This document shows positions 18,590-28,336 of a DNA stretch of 64,000 nucleotides, piece by piece. The notes under the pieces were generated by a model. That model was not told where the DNA came from. It searched no databases and saw only the letters and a list, made by a program, of their open reading frames with translations. The first letter of the stretch is position 1, and each line of letters begins with the position of its first letter. The stretch is from Haloplanus sp. XH21 (GTDB lineage: Archaea; Halobacteriota; Halobacteria; Halobacteriales; Haloferacaceae): contig NZ_JALLPL010000001.1 of assembly GCF_023276355.1 (NCBI RefSeq), forward strand, positions 2,294,001 through 2,358,000. Direction: 5' to 3'. Position numbers and translations under genes: made by a program.

Positions 18590-19573
18590 TCAGTTGTCGA
18601 CCCGGATGCGAGGGTCGATGACGCCGTACAGCAGGTCGATCAGGAAGTTCGAGATGATGACGAAGGCGGCGACGACAAAGAAGACGAACTGGACGACCGG
18701 GTAGTCGCGCCCGAGTACCGCCTCAACGAGCGTGAAACCGATCCCGGGCCAGTTGAACACCGTTTCGATCAGGACGAGGCCGCCGAGCGCCCGCGCCAGG
18801 GACACGGGGTAGATGGTGATCACGGGGAGGCTGGCGTGTTTGGCGACGTGGCGGAGGCGCTTGCCGACCGGCAGGCCGGTCAGCCGGTGGTACTCCGTGT
18901 AGTCCTGTCCCATCACCTCGACGACGCTGGTTCGCATGATGAGCGAAGGGATGAACAGGTACCGGCAGACGACCGCCACGAAGGGCAGGACGTAGTGGAT
19001 GCCGAAGTCCGCCGAGGTGTAGGGCTTCCACCACGCTACCGCGTCGCTTCCGCCCGCGGACAGCATCCCGGATGTCGGAAACAGGTTGAGCCAGCTAGCG
19101 AACACCACGATCAGGATGATGGAGATGAAAAACGCGGGGAACGATCCGACGCCGATGACGGGGACGAGACCCAGTTTTTCGAGGCGACTCCCGCGTTTGC
19201 TCCCCGCTATCGTACCGATGAGGGCGCCAAGGAGGTACGTGAACGTCATCGCGGGCGCGACGAGGATGAACGTGTTGAAGATGCGCATCTTCACGAACTC
19301 CCAGACTGGGACGCGGTAGACCGGCGACTCGCCGAGGTTCCCCTGTGCGAGGTTCGTGATGTACCGCCAGTACTGGACGTGAAGCGGTTGATCGAGCCCC
19401 CACTGGGCACGGAGCGCGGCGAGTGACTCCTCGCTCGCGCCCGAGACGGCCATCTGTGAGGTGAAGTCACCGGGCATCGACCGGAACATGACGAACAGTG
19501 CGGTCAGGACCAGCCACAGCGTGAACAGCGTCTGGAGCCCCCGGACGGCGACGTAGCGTTTCATCGACGACAT
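18590..19573 (-). CDS. peptide-type ABC transporter permease (DppB/OppB family)
   Basis: The 327-aa protein begins with a first membrane helix and the conserved DppB-type periplasmic region (FRSMPGDFTSQMA, LRAQWGLDQPLHVQYWRYI). Five more hydrophobic segments follow, with a coupling loop around VMGQDYTEYHRLTGLPVGKRL. The C-terminus NFLIDLLYGVIDPRIRVDN is typical of the family. An alternative ATG lies three codons downstream. It pairs with the DppC-type permease encoded at 22037-22990. Confidence 0.92.
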   Translation of the reverse strand: MSSMKRYVAVRGLQTLFTLWLVLTALFVMFRSMPGDFTSQMAVSGASEESLAALRAQWGLDQPLHVQYWRYITNLAQGNLGESPVYRVPVWEFVKMRIFNTFILVAPAMTFTYLLGALIGTIAGSKRGSRLEKLGLVPVIGVGSFPAFFISIILIVVFASWLNLFPTSGMLSAGGSDAVAWWKPYTSADFGIHYVLPFVAVVCRYLFIPSLIMRTSVVEVMGQDYTEYHRLTGLPVGKRLRHVAKHASLPVITIYPVSLARALGGLVLIETVFNWPGIGFTLVEAVLGRDYPVVQFVFFVVAAFVIISNFLIDLLYGVIDPRIRVDN

Positions 19574-19681
19574 CGCTCGCGCACCCCCGTTGGCCGTCTC
19601 TTACCGCGGGGTCCGGTAGTCATCCCGTCCGATACGTCTCCGTCGTGGCTCCGACCGCCCCGCTCCGGGACGGGTCGGAAC

Positions 19682-20977
19682 TCAGTCGGTCGTGATTGCA
19701 TGAGTCTCCGAGGATGTCTGGTCGTGTTCGTAGTACTGGTGGCAGGCGACGTACCACTCGTCGTCCTCCTGGGTCCGGCGAGGCGTTCGCTCGCAGACGC
19801 TCTCGAACCGCGCCGCGAGTCGGTCGACGGCGGCTTCACGGTCGCCACGGGCGACCGATCTGAGCGCCGCTCGGAGCGTCGCCTCGTTCTCGCCGTCCAG
19901 TTCGGCCGAGAAGTACTCGGACTCGAGGGCCGCCGCGAGCGCGTCGGTGTCGGGAGCCCCGTCGAGTTGGTTTCGGATGCGGTCCATGGCGATGTCGTCC
20001 CGTTCGAGCGCCTCGCGGAACGCCATCACCTCCCGGAAGGCGGCCTGCTCCACGTCGATGTCGTCCGGTGGGATCACCTTCGGACACCGGTCACGGAACC
20101 GACAGCCGTCCCCGATATCGATCGGATCTCGCGGCGCTCCGGACATGTCCGTCCGCGGGCGGTCGTAGTGGGGGTCCGGGACCGGAATCGCCGAGACGAG
20201 CGCCTCCGTGTACGGATGCTTGGGATCGTCGAGGAGACGGTCGGTTGGCGCCGACTCGACGAACCGACCCAGATACATCACGTTCACCGTCTCGGCGATG
20301 TACGACACCGTCGAGAGGTCGTGTGAGATGTAGATCATCGAGGTGTCGTACTCGTCGATGAGGCCCTTCAGCATCCGCAAGACGGAGGCCTGCGTCGACA
20401 CGTCGAGCATCGACACCGGTTCGTCGGCGAGAATCACGTCCGGTTCCAACACCAGCGCCCGGCCGATGGCGACCCGCTGCTTCTCGCCGCCGCTGAGGTT
20501 CGCCGGCTTGCGCTTCAGATACGCCTCCGGCGGGCGGAGTTCCACGTCTTCGAGGATCTGCCTGACTCGCTCGTCGCGGTTGCCGATCCCGTGGATCTTC
20601 AGAGGCTCTTTCAGCGACTCCTCGACGGTCATCTTGGGGTCCAACGAGTTGAACGGATCCTGGAAGATCACCTGCACGTTGCTCCGGTAGTCCTTCCAGT
20701 CCGCGTCGTCGAACGAAGACATGGGCGTCCCCTTGTACACCACGTCCCCGCCGGTGATGTCGTGGAGACCGATGAGCGTCAGCAGGAGCGTCGTCTTTCC
20801 GCACCCGCTCTCCCCGATGACGGCGACCGAGTCGTTGGCATCGAGCGTGAAGGAGACGCCGTCGACGGCCTGAATCTTCGAGGGCTCGCGCCGCAGGAGC
20901 GTATCGACGACGTTGGTGCTTTCTTCGAAGTATTTCTGCAGGTTGTCGATCTCGAGTAGCGGTGTATCGGTAGCCAT
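19682..20977 (-). CDS. peptide-type ABC transporter ATP-binding protein (DppF/OppF type)
   Basis: The 431-aa ATPase has Walker A GESGCGKTT, signature LSGGEKQRV and Walker B DVILADEPVSMLD. The C-terminal oligopeptide-transporter region starts with CRFRDRCPKVIPPDD, but the usual closing VACH motif (WYVACHQY) comes only about 105 residues later. The insertion between them is charged and helical. I take ATG 20977, which lies one base after the previous gene's TGA. It is the second ATPase of the importer. Confidence 0.92.
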   Translation of the reverse strand: MATDTPLLEIDNLQKYFEESTNVVDTLLRREPSKIQAVDGVSFTLDANDSVAVIGESGCGKTTLLLTLIGLHDITGGDVVYKGTPMSSFDDADWKDYRSNVQVIFQDPFNSLDPKMTVEESLKEPLKIHGIGNRDERVRQILEDVELRPPEAYLKRKPANLSGGEKQRVAIGRALVLEPDVILADEPVSMLDVSTQASVLRMLKGLIDEYDTSMIYISHDLSTVSYIAETVNVMYLGRFVESAPTDRLLDDPKHPYTEALVSAIPVPDPHYDRPRTDMSGAPRDPIDIGDGCRFRDRCPKVIPPDDIDVEQAAFREVMAFREALERDDIAMDRIRNQLDGAPDTDALAAALESEYFSAELDGENEATLRAALRSVARGDREAAVDRLAARFESVCERTPRRTQEDDEWYVACHQYYEHDQTSSETHAITTD

Positions 20978-20978
20978 C

Positions 20979-22034
20979 TCAGTCACTCTCCTCGACGGGT
21001 GTGGCGCTCCGATCATCGAGGTCGCTCGGATCGGTCGCGCCGTATCGTTCGTACAGTTCGTACGCCTCGTCGGCCCGGAAACAGGCCGCGGCGTGGGTGG
21101 CGTCGTCGCCGACGGGATCGAGCGACGGGGCGCTGTCACGACACTCCTCGACGGCCCATGGGCAGCGGTCGGCGAAGCTACACGCCGACACCGCGCCGAA
21201 CTGCTCCGGGGGGTAGCCCTCGATCACCTCTAGCTCCCGATCCGGCTCGCGGATGTCCGGAAACGCCTCCTTGAACATGAACGCGTACGGGTGGCGAGGG
21301 TTGTCGTGAACCGCGGTCGTCGATCCACGCTCGGCGACCTGGCTGGCGTGCATGATCGCCACGCTGTCGCACGACTCGAAGATAACGCTGATGTCGTGGG
21401 TGATCAACAGGAGGCTCGTCTCGGCGTCGTCTTTCATCCGGTCGAGATACTTGAAGATCTGATCCTGCATGATCACGTCTAGCGCCGTCGTCGGTTCGTC
21501 GGCGATGACGAGGCTGGGTTCGAGAAACAGCGCGAGCGCGATGATCGCCCGCTGTTGCATCCCGCCCGAGAACTGGTGTGGGTAGTCGTCGATCCGACTC
21601 TCCTGGAGTCCGACCACGGCGAACATCTCCTTGAGCTTCTGGCGGATCTCCTCGTTCGAGAGGTCAGTGTGTACGCGACCGATCTCCCGGGCCTGCTCGC
21701 TCACCCGCTGGAGCGGATCGAGGCTGTTCATCGAACTCTGAGGGATCCACGAAATCTCCTTCCAGCGCAGTTTCTCGTTGAGTTGCGCGTCGGTGAACGA
21801 CTGGATCTCCTCGCCGCGGTAGCGGATCGTGCCGGAGTCGATCCGTCCGTTGTCGTCGAGGCCGCCGATGATCGCCTTGGCGGTCGTGCTCTTGCCGGAT
21901 CCCGACTCGCCGGCGAGCCCGAAGAACTCCCCCTCGTCGATACTGAACGAGGCGTCGGAGACGGCGGTGAGATCACCGGAGTCGGTCTCGTACTGGATCG
22001 TGAGATCTTCGACCTCGAGCAGTGGCTCGGACAT
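20979..22034 (-). CDS. peptide-type ABC transporter ATP-binding protein (DppD/OppD type)
   Basis: The 351-aa ATPase has Walker A GESGSGKST, signature FSGGMQQRA, Walker B LVIADEPTTALD, and a C-terminal oligopeptide-transporter domain with CSFADRCPWAVEECRDSAP and HAAACF, a possible Fe-S or disulfide Cys set known in this family. It starts with MSEPLLEVEDL at 22034, three bases after the permease gene ends, so the ATPases and DppC-type permease form one operon. Confidence 0.93.
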   Translation of the reverse strand: MSEPLLEVEDLTIQYETDSGDLTAVSDASFSIDEGEFFGLAGESGSGKSTTAKAIIGGLDDNGRIDSGTIRYRGEEIQSFTDAQLNEKLRWKEISWIPQSSMNSLDPLQRVSEQAREIGRVHTDLSNEEIRQKLKEMFAVVGLQESRIDDYPHQFSGGMQQRAIIALALFLEPSLVIADEPTTALDVIMQDQIFKYLDRMKDDAETSLLLITHDISVIFESCDSVAIMHASQVAERGSTTAVHDNPRHPYAFMFKEAFPDIREPDRELEVIEGYPPEQFGAVSACSFADRCPWAVEECRDSAPSLDPVGDDATHAAACFRADEAYELYERYGATDPSDLDDRSATPVEESD

Positions 22035-22036
22035 GG

Positions 22037-22990
22037 TTACGCGGCCACCGTGTCGGCTTCGACCGACTCCCCGTCGGCCGTGATGAGATCCTCGTAGCCC
22101 CGTCCGAACATGAACGTCGACAGCACCGTGATACCGATCAGGAGCCCCGGTGTCAGCGACCACCACCACGCTTCGGTCATGTAGCCGGAGTTGAACGCGT
22201 TCCGGATCATCACCCCCCACGAGGGAGTGAACGGGGAGGCGACGCCGAGGAAGGTCAGACTCGCCTGGAGCATGATGGCGTAGCCGACGCCGAGCGCCAA
22301 GAAGAAAATCGCCATCGGCGCCACGTTCGGCAGGACGTGTTTGAGGATGATCCGCGGCGTGCTCGCGCCGGTCGCCCGAGCGACTTGCACGAACGGATAC
22401 TGCTTGATCTGCAACGTCTGGGCCCGGATCACCCTCGCGCCGCCGCGCCAGAGGATCAATCCGATGACGAGGATCGAAGAGAGGAATCCGACCCCGAGGA
22501 ACGTGATCATGACGATTCCGAACGGGATGAGCGGGACGCCGTAGGCGAAGTCGGTAAAGCGCATCAGCAACGTTTCGGTCCGCCCGCCGACGTATCCGGC
22601 GGTGATACCGATCGTCGTTCCGATCGTGAGTATCAGCCCACCCCCGAGGATGCCCGTGATCACGGTCGGACGGGCACCCACCAGCAGTCGCGAGAGGACG
22701 TCGTAGCCGGCGAACGTCGTTCCGAGCGGGTGATCGAGCGAAGGCGGTGCCGCACTCAGCACTTCGCCCGTCTCGTCGTCGTACTGCGTCTCTTCGATGT
22801 CGTACGGTGCGAGGGCCGGGCCGACGACCCCAAGGAGGGTGATCGACACGAGAATCCAGAAATACACCGCAGTCGTGCGGTCCTGGAGCATCAGCCGCAC
22901 CCCACCGGTGAAATTCCTGACTATATGATTGTTTCGTATATTATCGAATGTTTGTTTTCTATTTTCTGCCTTTAGTCCACGTAGTACCAT
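22037..22990 (-). CDS. peptide-type ABC transporter permease (DppC/OppC family)
   Basis: The 317-aa protein has an N-terminal cytoplasmic stretch, the first membrane helix near residue 40, the family's ALAPYDIEET and HPLGTTFAGYDVLSRLL blocks, then five membrane segments with the loop QIKQYPFVQVARATGAS. The start MVLRGLK at 22990 is an ATG after an unusually AT-rich leader. It is the first gene of the eight-gene minus-strand cluster that ends with the M20 hydrolase. Confidence 0.92.
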   Translation of the reverse strand: MVLRGLKAENRKQTFDNIRNNHIVRNFTGGVRLMLQDRTTAVYFWILVSITLLGVVGPALAPYDIEETQYDDETGEVLSAAPPSLDHPLGTTFAGYDVLSRLLVGARPTVITGILGGGLILTIGTTIGITAGYVGGRTETLLMRFTDFAYGVPLIPFGIVMITFLGVGFLSSILVIGLILWRGGARVIRAQTLQIKQYPFVQVARATGASTPRIILKHVLPNVAPMAIFFLALGVGYAIMLQASLTFLGVASPFTPSWGVMIRNAFNSGYMTEAWWWSLTPGLLIGITVLSTFMFGRGYEDLITADGESVEADTVAA

Positions 22991-23096
22991 ACAAATCCCC
23001 ATACACAACGGAGATGAAAAGTCTTGTCCTCGGAGTGATCTCGGATGGTCGACCGGGGGAGAAAACCCCTTTGCCGTCCGACGCCGATCCCTCGAT

Positions 23097-23921
23097 ATGA
23101 ACGCGAGCGTCGGCCCCTACGCCGGCCACGAGTGGCGGCTGATCCGCGAGGAACGCTGGTCGGGTCCGATGAACATGGCGCTCGACGAGATCGCGGCGGA
23201 GACGGCCGCCGAAGGCGGGCCGCGGACCCTCCGCGTCTACCGCTGGGATCCGAGTACCCTCTCGCTGGGCTACCATCAGGAGCCCGCCACCGTCGACTGG
23301 GACCACTGCGAGCGGGCGGGAATCGGCGTCACACGCCGCCCGACCGGGGGCGGCGGCATCTACCACGACGCTTACGGCGACATCTCCTACACCATCACGG
23401 CCCCGGCCGACGAACTCCCGGGGGATCTGATGGCGTCGTATCACCAGCTCTGTGCGCCGATCCTCGACGCCTTCGACCGGATGGGGGTCCCGGCGACGTT
23501 CGCCGAGACGGGCCGGCCCGCGCTGTACCCGCCCGCGTGCTACCTGCGCGAACTCCACTCCGCTCACGACGTGGTCGTGGGGGAGCGGAAGGTGAGCGGC
23601 AACGCCCAGCACCGACGGACCGACGCCGTCGTCCAGCACGGCTCGCTCACCTACTCGATGCGGCCCGAGCGCCACCTGTCCGTGTTCGCCGATCCCGACG
23701 CCGACGCCGCGACGTTTCGCGACCGGGTCACCGCGATCGACGAACACACCGACTGGAGCCGCTCGGAAGCGGTGACGGCCCTCGAGCGGGCGCTTCGGGC
23801 GTGGGCCGACGCCGAGGAAGGATCCTGGACCGACGGCGAACTCGAACGGGCGCGGACGCGCGCGGCGGAGAAGTACGCGAGCGACGAGTGGACGCGACGC
23901 CGGCCGGGCGAGCGCTACTGA
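23097..23921 (+). CDS. lipoate-protein ligase A family protein (LplA/BPL fold)
   Basis: The 274-aa protein has the LplA fold. RRPTGGGGIYHD corresponds to the RRxxGGGxVxHD lipoyl-AMP binding loop, and GERKVSGNAQHRR carries the catalytic Lys. It probably transfers lipoate (or octanoate) to 2-oxoacid dehydrogenase or glycine cleavage H proteins. It could also be only one of two ligase components, since archaeal LplA often needs LplB, and I see no separate C-terminal accessory domain. The last 7 nt overlap the convergent peroxiredoxin gene. Confidence 0.88.
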   Translation: MNASVGPYAGHEWRLIREERWSGPMNMALDEIAAETAAEGGPRTLRVYRWDPSTLSLGYHQEPATVDWDHCERAGIGVTRRPTGGGGIYHDAYGDISYTITAPADELPGDLMASYHQLCAPILDAFDRMGVPATFAETGRPALYPPACYLRELHSAHDVVVGERKVSGNAQHRRTDAVVQHGSLTYSMRPERHLSVFADPDADAATFRDRVTAIDEHTDWSRSEAVTALERALRAWADAEEGSWTDGELERARTRAAEKYASDEWTRRRPGERY

Positions 23922-24451
23922 AAGCCGAACGTCTCCGGTTCGGTGACGTCGAGCCGCTCCGTGATCGCCTCGTGAATTTCGTCGACGGGCGGCGTGTCAC
24001 GCGTCGGATCGAGCCAGTGTTCGCCGACCCACCGATACTGGATCGTGAGGTCCTCGTCGACGAGGAAACACGAACGTCGGGAACGACGCGAGAGCCCGAG
24101 CGCGCGGTACGTGACGCCGAACGCGTCGGAGAGTTCGAGGTCCGTATCGGCAAAGAGCGGGAAGTTGAGTCCGAGGTAGTCGATGAACCGGCGGTGGAGG
24201 TTCGCGCTCGATTTGCTCGATCCGACGACCTGGACGTGTTCGCCGCTGGAGAACCAGTCGAAATCGCGGAACGAACACCACTCGTCGATGCAGTCGGGAC
24301 TGAAATCCACCGTGTAGAAACTGAGCAACACCGGCCGGTCGGCAGCCAGCTCACTCAGCGCCGTCTCCTCGACGGTGCCGTCCGGACGCACGAGCGTCGT
24401 CGTGACATCCGCCACCTTCTCACCGACCGCGATCGGTTCATCCCGCGTCAT
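23915..24451 (-). CDS. peroxiredoxin-like (AhpC/TSA family) protein
   Basis: The 178-aa thioredoxin-fold protein has the peroxidatic-type segment FYTVDFSPDCIDEWCSFRD. The first Cys occupies the position of the peroxidatic Cys and a second follows four residues later. The C-terminal part (SCFLVDEDLTIQYRWVGEHW) matches the AhpC/TSA strand and helix. The usual TxxC before the active Cys is SPDC here, so activity is likely but not certain. No signal peptide is present. It is divergent from endonuclease IV. Confidence 0.82.
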   Translation of the reverse strand: MTRDEPIAVGEKVADVTTTLVRPDGTVEETALSELAADRPVLLSFYTVDFSPDCIDEWCSFRDFDWFSSGEHVQVVGSSKSSANLHRRFIDYLGLNFPLFADTDLELSDAFGVTYRALGLSRRSRRSCFLVDEDLTIQYRWVGEHWLDPTRDTPPVDEIHEAITERLDVTEPETFGFQ

Positions 24452-24600
24452 ACCGCGGCTTCGAGCGGCAAGGACAAAAACCGTTGCCTGACGGCGGCCA
24501 CGCGGACGCTGGAACCCATGAATAAACCACATGCCGCGATATAGAATACAGCCGCCCGCCGAGTCGAAGCGCCTTTGCGCACCTGCCCCTTGTCGATAGT

Positions 24601-25428
24601 ATGCGAGTCGGAGCACACGTCTCGGTCGCCGGCGGCGTCGACAACGCGATCGATAACCAGCGCGACGTCGGCGGAAACTGTGGCCAGATATTCACGCACT
24701 CCCCCCAGGTCTGGCAGAACCCGAACGTCGGTGACGGCGAAGCCGCCGCGTTCCGGGAAGGTACCGCCGCCCATCTCGACGGCCCCTGGGTGATTCACTC
24801 CTCGTATCTCGTCAACCTCTGTACGCCGAAGGCGGATCTGCGGGCGAACTCCGTCGACAGCATGCAGCGAGAAGTCGACGCCGCCGCGAAACTCGGCATC
24901 GACTACGTGAACGTCCACCTCGGCGCGCATACGGGCGCCGGGACGGCCGCGGGCCTCGACAACGCCGTCAGCGCGCTCGACGAACTCGATGTCCCCGAAG
25001 GGGTGACCGTCCTCATCGAAACCGACGCCGGTAGCGGCACGAAACTCGGCGGCGAGTTCGAACACCTCGCGACGGTGCTGGAGGAGAGCAGCCACGACCT
25101 GGGCGTCTGCCTCGATACGGCTCACGTCTTCGCCGCAGGCTACGACCTCTCGACACGGGCGGGCGTCGACGAGACGGTCGCCGAATTCGACGACGTGGTC
25201 GGTCTCGACAACCTCCACTGTCTCCACCTCAACGATTCGAAACACGGCTGCGGGACGAACAAGGACGAACACGCCCACATCGGCGAGGGGCTGATCGGCG
25301 TCGAGGGGATGCGCCGCATCGTCACGCATCCCGACCTCTGGGACTGCCCGTTCGTCCTGGAGACACCGACCGAGAACGGCAAAAGCTTCGCCTGGAACAT
25401 CGACCGCGTCCGCGAACTTCGGGGATGA
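24601..25428 (+). CDS. nfo: deoxyribonuclease IV (AP endonuclease, EndoIV)
   Basis: The 275-aa TIM-barrel enzyme cuts DNA at abasic sites in base-excision repair. The zinc ligands appear in order: [81 protein letters not shown], and the final ETPTENGKS. The start ATG is preceded by a short AT-containing promoter region (24535-24550). Its stop overlaps the next gene by an ATGA. Confidence 0.96.
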   Translation: MRVGAHVSVAGGVDNAIDNQRDVGGNCGQIFTHSPQVWQNPNVGDGEAAAFREGTAAHLDGPWVIHSSYLVNLCTPKADLRANSVDSMQREVDAAAKLGIDYVNVHLGAHTGAGTAAGLDNAVSALDELDVPEGVTVLIETDAGSGTKLGGEFEHLATVLEESSHDLGVCLDTAHVFAAGYDLSTRAGVDETVAEFDDVVGLDNLHCLHLNDSKHGCGTNKDEHAHIGEGLIGVEGMRRIVTHPDLWDCPFVLETPTENGKSFAWNIDRVRELRG

Positions 25429-26705
25429 AGCAGTCGAAGAACCGTTCCGGACGGCACGGCGAGCAGCCCACCCGGCACACACGGCGTGACCTTCTCGCCG
25501 CCGGTGTAGGCGTCCTCGGGGCTGGAGCGTTTAGCCCGGCAGTCGCCGGCCGAGCGCATGGCGCATCGACCGTGACCGTCGCCACGCGCAACTGCTATCT
25601 CGGCGCCGATCTGTTTCGACTGCTGACGGCGGTGGCGACGGATGAGACGACGCTTCAGGAGGCGGTCGGCAACCTCGTGACGACGGTCGACCGCAGTCAC
25701 GTCAGCCGTCGCCTCGATGCCATCGCGGCCGAACTCGAACGGACAGCTCCCGATCTGGTCGGGCTACAGGAAGTCGCTCTGGTTCGCACCGACGAACCAG
25801 ACGATGCGTCGACGCCGACGGCGACGAACGTCCGCTACGACTTTCGGACGACGTTACTGGCGGCCATCGAGGAGCGGAATCTGCCGTATCGGCCCGTTGC
25901 GGCCACGAAAACGGCTGATTTTCAACTTCCGGCGGTGGTCGACGGAGACAGAATGGGCGTTCGCCTGACCGACCACGACGTGATACTCGCGCGGGATGGA
26001 GTGACGACGGGCGACCCGACTACCGGGACGTTCGACGCCGCGTTCTCAATGACTCGAAGCGGGCAGACAGTCACGATACGACGCGGATACGGCATCGTCG
26101 CTGCGACGGTTGGTGGGACGCGTCTTACGTTCTGTAACACGCATCTCGAATCGGTGTCGGCCGAAGCGAGACGGGCGCAGGCGGCCGAACTACAGGGACT
26201 CCTCGACGACCACGAGAATCCGACCGTCCTCGTCGGCGATCTGAACAGCGGGCCGGGCGCAACGACGGACGTGTACGACGCCCTCGCCGGGGCGTTCACC
26301 GACGCCGCGCCCGAGGTCGGGAACACCTGTTGTCACGCGTCGACCCTGCGGAACGCAACCCCGTCGCTCGATTCACGCGTCGACCACACGCTCGTCCGGG
26401 GCGATCTGCGAGCGACTGAGGCGACCCGGGTCGGTGCCGATCCGGCGACGCGGATCGCCGTCGACGATGAGCGCCTCTGGCCGTCCGACCATGCTGGGGT
26501 GGTGACGACGCTGACGCCGGCGTCAGCCGTCACAACGGCGACACCGACCGAGACACCCACCACATCTCCGACACCAGATATCACGGTGACGCCGACTGCG
26601 ACGCCGGAACTCTCGGCCGCGTCCGGGCCCGGATTCGGCGTGGCGGCCGGCGCGCTCTCCGTGTTAGCAGCCCTTGCGGCCCGCGGGCAGCACGACGACG
26701 ACTGA
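25425..26705 (+). CDS. secreted endonuclease/exonuclease/phosphatase-fold protein with PGF-CTERM
   Basis: The 426-aa protein starts with a Tat signal ([18 protein letters not shown]). It contains an EEP domain (about residues 45-360) with the acidic metal site GLQEVAL, the [12 protein letters not shown] motif and the terminal [13 protein letters not shown] Thr/Pro-rich linker and [18 protein letters not shown] plus Arg follow, which is the archaeosortase PGF-CTERM signal, so the protein should be cell-surface anchored. It could be a nuclease, phosphodiesterase or lipase-like phosphatase. Its ATG overlaps the nfo stop, which suggests coupling. Confidence 0.85.
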   Translation: MKQSKNRSGRHGEQPTRHTRRDLLAAGVGVLGAGAFSPAVAGRAHGASTVTVATRNCYLGADLFRLLTAVATDETTLQEAVGNLVTTVDRSHVSRRLDAIAAELERTAPDLVGLQEVALVRTDEPDDASTPTATNVRYDFRTTLLAAIEERNLPYRPVAATKTADFQLPAVVDGDRMGVRLTDHDVILARDGVTTGDPTTGTFDAAFSMTRSGQTVTIRRGYGIVAATVGGTRLTFCNTHLESVSAEARRAQAAELQGLLDDHENPTVLVGDLNSGPGATTDVYDALAGAFTDAAPEVGNTCCHASTLRNATPSLDSRVDHTLVRGDLRATEATRVGADPATRIAVDDERLWPSDHAGVVTTLTPASAVTTATPTETPTTSPTPDITVTPTATPELSAASGPGFGVAAGALSVLAALAARGQHDDD

Positions 26706-26734
26706 CTTTTGAGGATGGACGAAGTACAGCCGGC

Positions 26735-27535
26735 GTGCGCAGATTCTCGGCCGATTACCTCCGCCGAACACGTGAGGGACTCTGGTCCTCACGGGCGGCG
26801 CTCGCCCCCCTCGACCTGCCGACCCGGCACCGCCTCCTCGACGTCGGCTGCGGGAGCGGCGAGTTGACGCGGGTGCTCGCCGAAGAGAGCGGCGGCGAGG
26901 TGGTGGGTGTCGACGCCGATCCGTCGCTCCTGGCCGTCGCCCGCGAGGAACTCGGCTGTCCGGTGGTCGCGGGCGACGCCAACCGCCTCCCGTTTCCCGA
27001 CGCGACGTTCGACCTCGTGGCGTGTCAGGCGCTGCTCGTCAACCTCCCGGACCCGTTCGAGACGATCCGCGAGTTCCGACGCGTCACCGACGACTGTGTA
27101 GCCGCCATCGAACCCGACAACGCAGACGTGAGCGTCGATTCGACCGTCGACCGCGAGGCGGCGCTCGAACAGCGGGTCCGCGAGGCGTATCTCGAAGGCG
27201 TGGGGACCGACGTCGCTCTCGGCGACCGGGTGGCGGAGTGGTTCGAACAGACCGGCCTCACCGGGGTGACGACGCGTCGCCACTACCACCGAAAAGTCAT
27301 CGAACCGCCGTACGACGAGGCTGATCTCCGCGACGCTACGCGGAAGGCGACGGGCGCGGGACTGGCCGATCACGAAGACGAACTCCGCCGAGCGGTCGGC
27401 GCGGAGTACGACGAACTCCGGGCGGCCTGGCGGGAGATGGGCCGCGAGGTGGTCAACGCGATGCGTGAGGGAACGTATCGCCGGGCCGAAGTGGTGCCGT
27501 TCGACGTGACCGTCGGACACGTCCCCGAGGCGTGA
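26735..27535 (+). CDS. class I SAM-dependent methyltransferase
   Basis: The 266-aa protein has the Rossmann SAM-binding motif LLDVGCGSGELTRVL (about residues 31-45), the acidic VVGVDADPSLL, then GDANRLPFPDATFDLV and LVNLPDPFETIREF, as in UbiE-like enzymes. The substrate is not known. The start is a GTG at 26735; no in-frame ATG fits. It lies 29 nt after the nuclease gene on the same strand. Confidence 0.85.
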   Translation: MRRFSADYLRRTREGLWSSRAALAPLDLPTRHRLLDVGCGSGELTRVLAEESGGEVVGVDADPSLLAVAREELGCPVVAGDANRLPFPDATFDLVACQALLVNLPDPFETIREFRRVTDDCVAAIEPDNADVSVDSTVDREAALEQRVREAYLEGVGTDVALGDRVAEWFEQTGLTGVTTRRHYHRKVIEPPYDEADLRDATRKATGAGLADHEDELRRAVGAEYDELRAAWREMGREVVNAMREGTYRRAEVVPFDVTVGHVPEA

Positions 27536-27643
27536 GTTGAAATAGGAGGGGGCGACCACCGTCGCCATGCGCTGACCCCCGCCGCGAAGCGGTCCGCGCC
27601 AGCGTGACACGCCGCTTCGCGATACGCCGGTGTCACCAGTTCG

Positions 27644-28303
27644 CTACACCACGTCACCGCGGACGGTCCGACCCGTTCGCTCGGCGCGGCGTTCGCGCAT
27701 CGCCGCAGCGGCCTCCGCGGCCGTCCCTTCGTCGAGTCCGAGCATCTCCAGCGCCTCGGAAAGCGTCGGAAAGGCGAGTTCGCCACCGCGGAGTTTCGCC
27801 ATCGCGTCGGCGTCACGCTGGCCGTCGACCCACAGACAGACGCCGCGGGGATCGAGGCTCTGTTCGGGCGCGTCGCGGGCCATCGCCCCGCGCAGGCGTT
27901 GGGTGACGTTGTCCGTAAACGACGCGTTGCACACCTCCAGGTGAATCGGCTCGTCGGCGCCGGTGAGGTGCGCGGCGAGACAGCGCTCCGGCGCCGCGTG
28001 TCCGTTGTCGTTGGCGCGGAGGTGTTCGGGATGGGCGGCCGCCCAGTCCGCGTCGACGGTCTTCCCGACGCCGGCGACGCCGTACTGCTCTCGGAACTCG
28101 GCCTCACGGTCGGCGTCGCCGCGCATGTGCAGATCCTTCGTGAGATAGACATCGAGACGGTCGATCGGATCGAGACCGAGCGCCACGTCGCCGTACACCC
28201 ACACCTCCCGAACGGGAACGGGCAGGTGAGCGTCGCCGTTGGCGGCTCGCTCCACGATGTCGACGATCTCCGCCACGCGGTCGAGTGCCGCATCTCGCTC
28301 CAT
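27644..28303 (-). CDS. conserved haloarchaeal hypothetical protein
   Basis: The 219-aa acidic protein shows no membrane segment or signal peptide. Its opening part (REVWVYGDVALGLDPIDRLDVYLTKDL) resembles a nucleotidyltransferase-like strand-turn with acidic residues, and the middle has an EVCNASFTDNVTQRL block. I do not recognise a named family beyond a haloarchaeal conserved protein. MERDAALDRVAEI at 28303 was preferred over the ATG 27 nt upstream. It is divergent from ncsA, with a palindromic repeat between them. Confidence 0.7.
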   Translation of the reverse strand: MERDAALDRVAEIVDIVERAANGDAHLPVPVREVWVYGDVALGLDPIDRLDVYLTKDLHMRGDADREAEFREQYGVAGVGKTVDADWAAAHPEHLRANDNGHAAPERCLAAHLTGADEPIHLEVCNASFTDNVTQRLRGAMARDAPEQSLDPRGVCLWVDGQRDADAMAKLRGGELAFPTLSEALEMLGLDEGTAAEAAAAMRERRAERTGRTVRGDVV

Positions 28304-28336
28304 CGGCCGCCCTTTCGTCCGGGCGGCCAAAACGGT

